NCBI GenBank assembly: GCA_023614405.1
Contig: CM042687.1
Span: 238,540,292 to 238,604,291 of the forward strand
Reading direction: 5' to 3'
Source: Avena insularis
Taxonomy: Eukaryota > Streptophyta > Magnoliopsida > Poales > Poaceae
Length of the DNA: 64,000 nucleotides
In this document: one piece after another, positions 60,127 to 64,000 of the stretch
Numbering within the stretch: position 1 is the stretch's first letter
How the letters are laid out: each line of letters starts with the position of its first letter
The notes under the pieces: generated by a model
What the model was told of the DNA's origin: nothing
Seen by the model: only the letters and a program-made list of their open reading frames with translations
Databases searched by the model: none
Translations under genes and position numbers: made by a program

Positions 60127-61544
60127 CTAATTTACATAGCTTTTTCGACTACTTTGAGCTATCTTCAACCAATATCGGATGATGTCAGTAATGTCTTGCT
60201 TCTCTTTGATGTAATCTGGGGCAAATTCTTTGTTTCCTCCTATTTCATACCAATATATTAGAGATCCACATTTTCGACCATAAAGTACCTCATATAGTGT
60301 TGCCTTAAAACTGCTTTCATAGCTACTGTTGTAGGAAAATGCTGCCAAAGGTAGATGTTCATCCCATGAACCTCCAAAATCTATAGCACATGCTCGATGC
60401 ATATCTTCTAAAATTTGATTCGTTCTTTCTGTCTAACCTCCTATTTCTAGATGATAAGTGGTGCTGAAATCTAACTTCGGCCCAAGTGCCTCATGCAACT
60501 GTTTCCAGAATGATGAAGTGAATATAGATCCTCTTTCAGTGACTATCTTCTTGGGTACTCCATTATTTCTAATGATTTCTTTGACATAATGCCAAACAAC
60601 TACTCTAAATTTTCCTTCTGATTCACGGGTATAAAATGTGCACTTTTCGTAAGTTTATCAACAATTACCCAAATCATGTCCTTGTGTTTCTGGGTCATTG
60701 GTAACCCTGTGATAAAATCCATTCCAATTTCTTCTCATTTCCATTCTGGAATCTATAAAGGTTGCATTGGTCATTCTGGACTTTGATGCTCTACTTTCAC
60801 CCTTGACATGTATGGCATTCAGATACATACTTAGAAATATCCCTCTTCAGAATAATTCTTTGAGATCCATGTACATCTTTATACTTCCCTAGTGAATGGA
60901 ATAAGGTGTTTCATGTGCTTCCCGAAGTATCATTTCCCTAATTTCAGGCACATGGGGTACAAAAATTCCATTTTGACACCATAAGGAACTATAGTTTCCC
61001 AAATGAAATGCTGATGGCTGACCTTCTAAAATCCTCCACACTCCGTTAGCAATGAAAGGATCATCAAGTTGACGTTGAATTATCTCATTACGGAGATCAC
61101 TCTTCCTTTATTCAATAATCCTCATCATAGCTAATCCTCTAATAGATGTTGTTCCCACTAATTCGACTTGCAATCTTTCCAGATCCATCCTCAACTCTTT
61201 TAGAAATTTCCTATTTGTCGGTTGATTATCTGCGCTCTTCCGATTAAAAGCATCATCTACTACATTAGCTCTTCCTGGAGTATAATTGACTGTAAGATTT
61301 AATCCTTAATCATCTCCAACCATCATTTTTGTCTCGTGTTCATCTCCTAAGTAAACAAGTATTCGAGACTTCTATGATCCATTTAGAGCTCACTCTTAGC
61401 TCTACAAAGAAAATGCCTCCAACTTTTCAAAACAAAAACAACTGCTGCTAACTCAAAATCATGTGCTGGATAGTTGACTTCATGGGGTTTAAGTTATCTG
61501 GATCCCTAAGCAATTACTTTGTGATCTTGCATTAATACACAGCC
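60127..61544 (-). pseudogene. RNase H and integrase of degenerate gypsy element
   Basis: RNase H continues from the RT with [15 protein letters not shown] near 61,440 and NYTPGRANVVDDAF near 61,270. Integrase shows SIHQGSIKMYMDL near 60,850, MDFITGLP near 60,715 with the first catalytic Asp, then VPKKIVTERGS near 60,550 and TERTNQILEDMH near 60,410 with the catalytic Glu. The second catalytic position reads Glu (T-E-R-G) where the family has Asp. Several stops and frameshifts occur. The last clear frame is 60402-60127, and the C-terminal chromodomain region is cut off. Confidence 0.82.
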
Positions 61545-62744
61545 TCATCCCTCCTTGTATGCATCACAATAAACTTCATAATATTTGCTTGTTTCAGGCA
61601 CTACTAAGATTGGTGATGTGGTCAATCGAGTCTTCAACTCTTTAAAACTAGCTACACACTTGTCATTCCACACAAATGGAGTATTCTTTCTAAGAAACTT
61701 TGTCATTAGTCTCGATATTTTGGAAAAACCTTCAATAAACCTTCTATAATAGCCAACCATTCCTAAGAATCCTTGGACTTCTTTAACATTTGTAGGTGCA
61801 TTCCAATCCAAAAATGATTGAACTTTCGTTGGATTCACAACAATTCCATCTTTGTTGATGACATGACCAAGAAATTCTACTTTATCCAACCAAAAGTCAC
61901 ATTTACTAAAATTAGCATAAATATCATGTTCTCTTAAAATTTGCAATGATATCCTTAAATGATCAGCATGTGCCTCATTATCCTTGGAATATATAAACAT
62001 GTCATCGATGAACACTATGACAAGCTTGTCCAGATATGGCATAAAGATACTGTTCATCAAATTCATGAAAATTGTCGGTGCATTAGTCAATGCAAATGGT
62101 ACAACTAAGTTTTCATGATGTCCATACCTTGAAACGAATATAGTTTTTGGAGCATCTTCTGGCTTAATTTTGATCTGATGGTAAAAAATCTTAGATCAAT
62201 CTTAGAAAACACTCTTGCTCCCTTGACTTGATCAAAAAAATCTTGAATCCTTGGCAAACTATATTTATTGTTGATGGTGGCGTTGTTCAATTTCGATAAT
62301 CTCCACACATACACTGTCCTCCATCATGCTTATCCAAAAAATAATTAGTGTTCCCCATGGTGATACACTTTCTTGAATAAAATCTTTACCAGATAACTCA
62401 TCAATTTTCTCTTTAAGTGCCTTTAAATATTTAGGACCCATCTTGTATGGTGCTTCTGCAATATGTGTTGTTTCTGGTATCAAGTCAATAGTAAACTCAA
62501 TTTCTTGATCTGGTGGAACATCCATGAACTCATTCAGTACTAGAATATCCTCCAACTTTACCTCACTCATGGAATTTAATTGCAAATCAACCTCTATATG
62601 TGTGTGTTTATTAGCTTGATAGACTACTCTGCCTCCTCCAGGAACTTTGATCAAGATAGTTTCCTCTTCATAGTTGATCTCGCCTCCATGTCCAGCCATC
62701 CAATTCATTCCCAGAACTATTTCTATGACTTTGATTGGAATCAC
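61545..62744 (-). pseudogene. Reverse transcriptase of degenerate gypsy element
   Basis: Three pieces in different frames: 62744-62265 (protease tail VLGMNWMAGHGG, then DQEIEFTIDLIP and the start of RT), 62314-62105 ([16 protein letters not shown] and [10 protein letters not shown]) and 62090-61545 (NAPTIFMNLMN, catalytic FIDDMFIYSK near 62,000, LGHVINKDGIVVNP, GYYRRFIEGFSK, and YEVYCDAY at the RNase H start). At least two frameshifts and a damaged segment after the first RT motif make it inactive. Confidence 0.9.
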
Positions 62745-64000
62745 ATAAAGATCTGTGCAGTATGCTCAACCACAGATGGTAATAACCTGATTTTTCTTAA
62801 TGTGGGTTACTACTACAGCACCCCTACCTTTATTAGGATCATTTGGTTTTCTAACACTGCCCGTCTAATCCCAAACTTATCAACAAATTGCTCGAAAATG
62901 AATGAAATAGTTGCACCAGTGTCAATAAAACCTTTTCGGGATGGGTAAGTATACGGAGCGTACGTATCATGGCTTGATCAGAGTTATCGACCTCCTCTAG
63001 AGTTGTGTAATTCAACATTCCGAATGGTTTGGTTCGCTTGCCATTGTTATTCTTCCCGTAATTTCCACCTCTTGATGGTTGTGCGACAGCTCCTCTGAAA
63101 CTACCCCCCTTCACTGGCCAACCTCCTGTGGGTTTATTGGGACAAACAGGTTTCATGTGCCCCTTCCGTCCACAACCATAACATATAATCACCGGTTTTT
63201 GGCATTCACTCCTTACATGTGTAGGTAAACCATATTTGTGACAGATAATAACTCCTCATGGATGATGGTTCTCCCCTGTTTGGCTTGTTGTTGGAAGGTC
63301 TAGATCTAGGTTTAAAACTCAGATTTGATGTTTGCTTACTTGGTTGAAACTTCTTGGTCTCTTGCTTAGCCCTCTTCTTCCTATCCTCCTGAATACCTTC
63401 CTCGAAATTAATTGCTGCATCCAGCAATTGTTGGAATGATTTCCTACTAGAAAATCTCATTTGCATCCTCACATGCGGGTTTAGCCCCCGCATGAATCTC
63501 TTCTTTATCTTTTCTTCAGTGTTCATCTCTTCAAAAACATAACTAGATAACTAACTATATTCCCTGATACACACTAGCATTGCCTTGATGTAGCTCTTCA
63601 AACTCACTTCACTTTTCCTGAAATCTCTACTTGAATTCCTCCCAGGTATAAGACCTATCTGGAAGCTACATAGCTAGCTGGTTTTCCACTAATATCCAGC
63701 CGGTACTGATAAGAGATATGTTGCATGCCTCAATTTATCCTCATCGTTGCATCCCACCGTCTTCAGCTTTCTTTCCATATCCATCAACCAGTCTTCTACG
63801 TCCATTGGCTTAGGTGCCAAAGCAAAAGGTAATGGCCTAGCATTTTTAAATTCAGAAAGACTCACTCCTCGGCCTTGGGGTTCATTTTGATTGCCAGGCC
63901 ATCTAAGTTATTCTTCCATGAACTTATTCTAAGACTCTTGCATCATCTACATATATTGCATAAAATTCTTCTCCATCAACAGCCTCATCGGTGGTGGTGG
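62745..64000 (-). pseudogene. Gag and protease start of degenerate gypsy element
   Basis: The gag core begins before the window edge; DVEDWLMDMERKL lies near 63,805. 63526-63206 is open (RFMRGLNPHVRMQM) with a basic stretch. CCHC knuckle CYGCGRKGHMKPVC is at 63183-63142, followed by a Gly/Lys-rich tail. The protease active site FIDTGATISFIF is near 62,925 in another frame. Multiple stops and frameshifts occur. Confidence 0.85.

Larger units (their letters stand above)
60091..64000 (-). mobile_element. Degenerate Ty3/gypsy element, runs off the window
   Basis: Minus-strand gag, protease, RT, RNase H and integrase in order from 64000 down to 60091, where the outer CACTA begins. No LTR is inside the window. 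Pol motifs resemble the Tekay/Del group, but it is a different and more decayed family than the element at 39541-51781, with many frameshifts. Confidence 0.88.

Overview
The window looks like nuclear DNA of a grass, most likely a member of the Triticeae (wheat, Aegilops, rye or barley group). The basis is the mixture of nested LTR retrotransposons (Athila-lineage gypsy elements whose LTRs begin TGATACGTC and whose primer sites resemble TGGCGCCGTTGCC; a Tekay-like chromovirus with 4-kb LTRs; a Tat-lineage gypsy element) with CACTA DNA transposons. I see no bacterial or organellar genes, no rRNA or tRNA genes and no CRISPR array. Almost everything is transposon or repeat. The single host-gene candidate is a broken SIAH/SINA-type zinc-finger gene.

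Layout. 1-8747: two copies of a ~4.0-kb block built from tandem ~515-bp units; copy 1 was later hit by a solo LTR (2500-4046) with a 5-bp target duplication, and copy 2 keeps the empty site. 8748-18448: non-autonomous Athila-lineage element on the minus strand (gag, protease and ATHILA ORF-1-like remnants, no reverse transcriptase). 18449-20656: truncated second copy of the same family. 20657-23034: 5' LTR, primer site and intact 183-codon leader ORF of a third, plus-strand Athila-lineage element. 23035-27034: probable solo LTR of a chromovirus. 27410-35046: SIAH-like gene split inside its zinc-finger coding region by a complete 6.7-kb Athila-lineage element (27673-34407, target duplication CCAGG).

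35790-60090 is read as one nest: an outer CACTA element (transposase at 36130-37525, subterminal arrays on both sides, terminal CACTACAAGAAA at 60090) contains a Tat-lineage gypsy element (39105-58762). That in turn contains a Tekay-like chromovirus (39541-51781) and a second CACTA (53590-55979). 60091-64000 is a degenerate minus-strand gypsy element that runs off the window and was the target of the outer CACTA.

How the parts work together: each retroelement would have supplied gag/protease/RT/RNase H/integrase for itself or for non-autonomous relatives, but every pol gene seen here is broken. In the inner nest the reading frames are mostly preserved and broken by in-frame stops, mainly TAG, which fits decay of methylated cytosines in silenced heterochromatin. 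No coding sequence in the window can be called a functional host gene.
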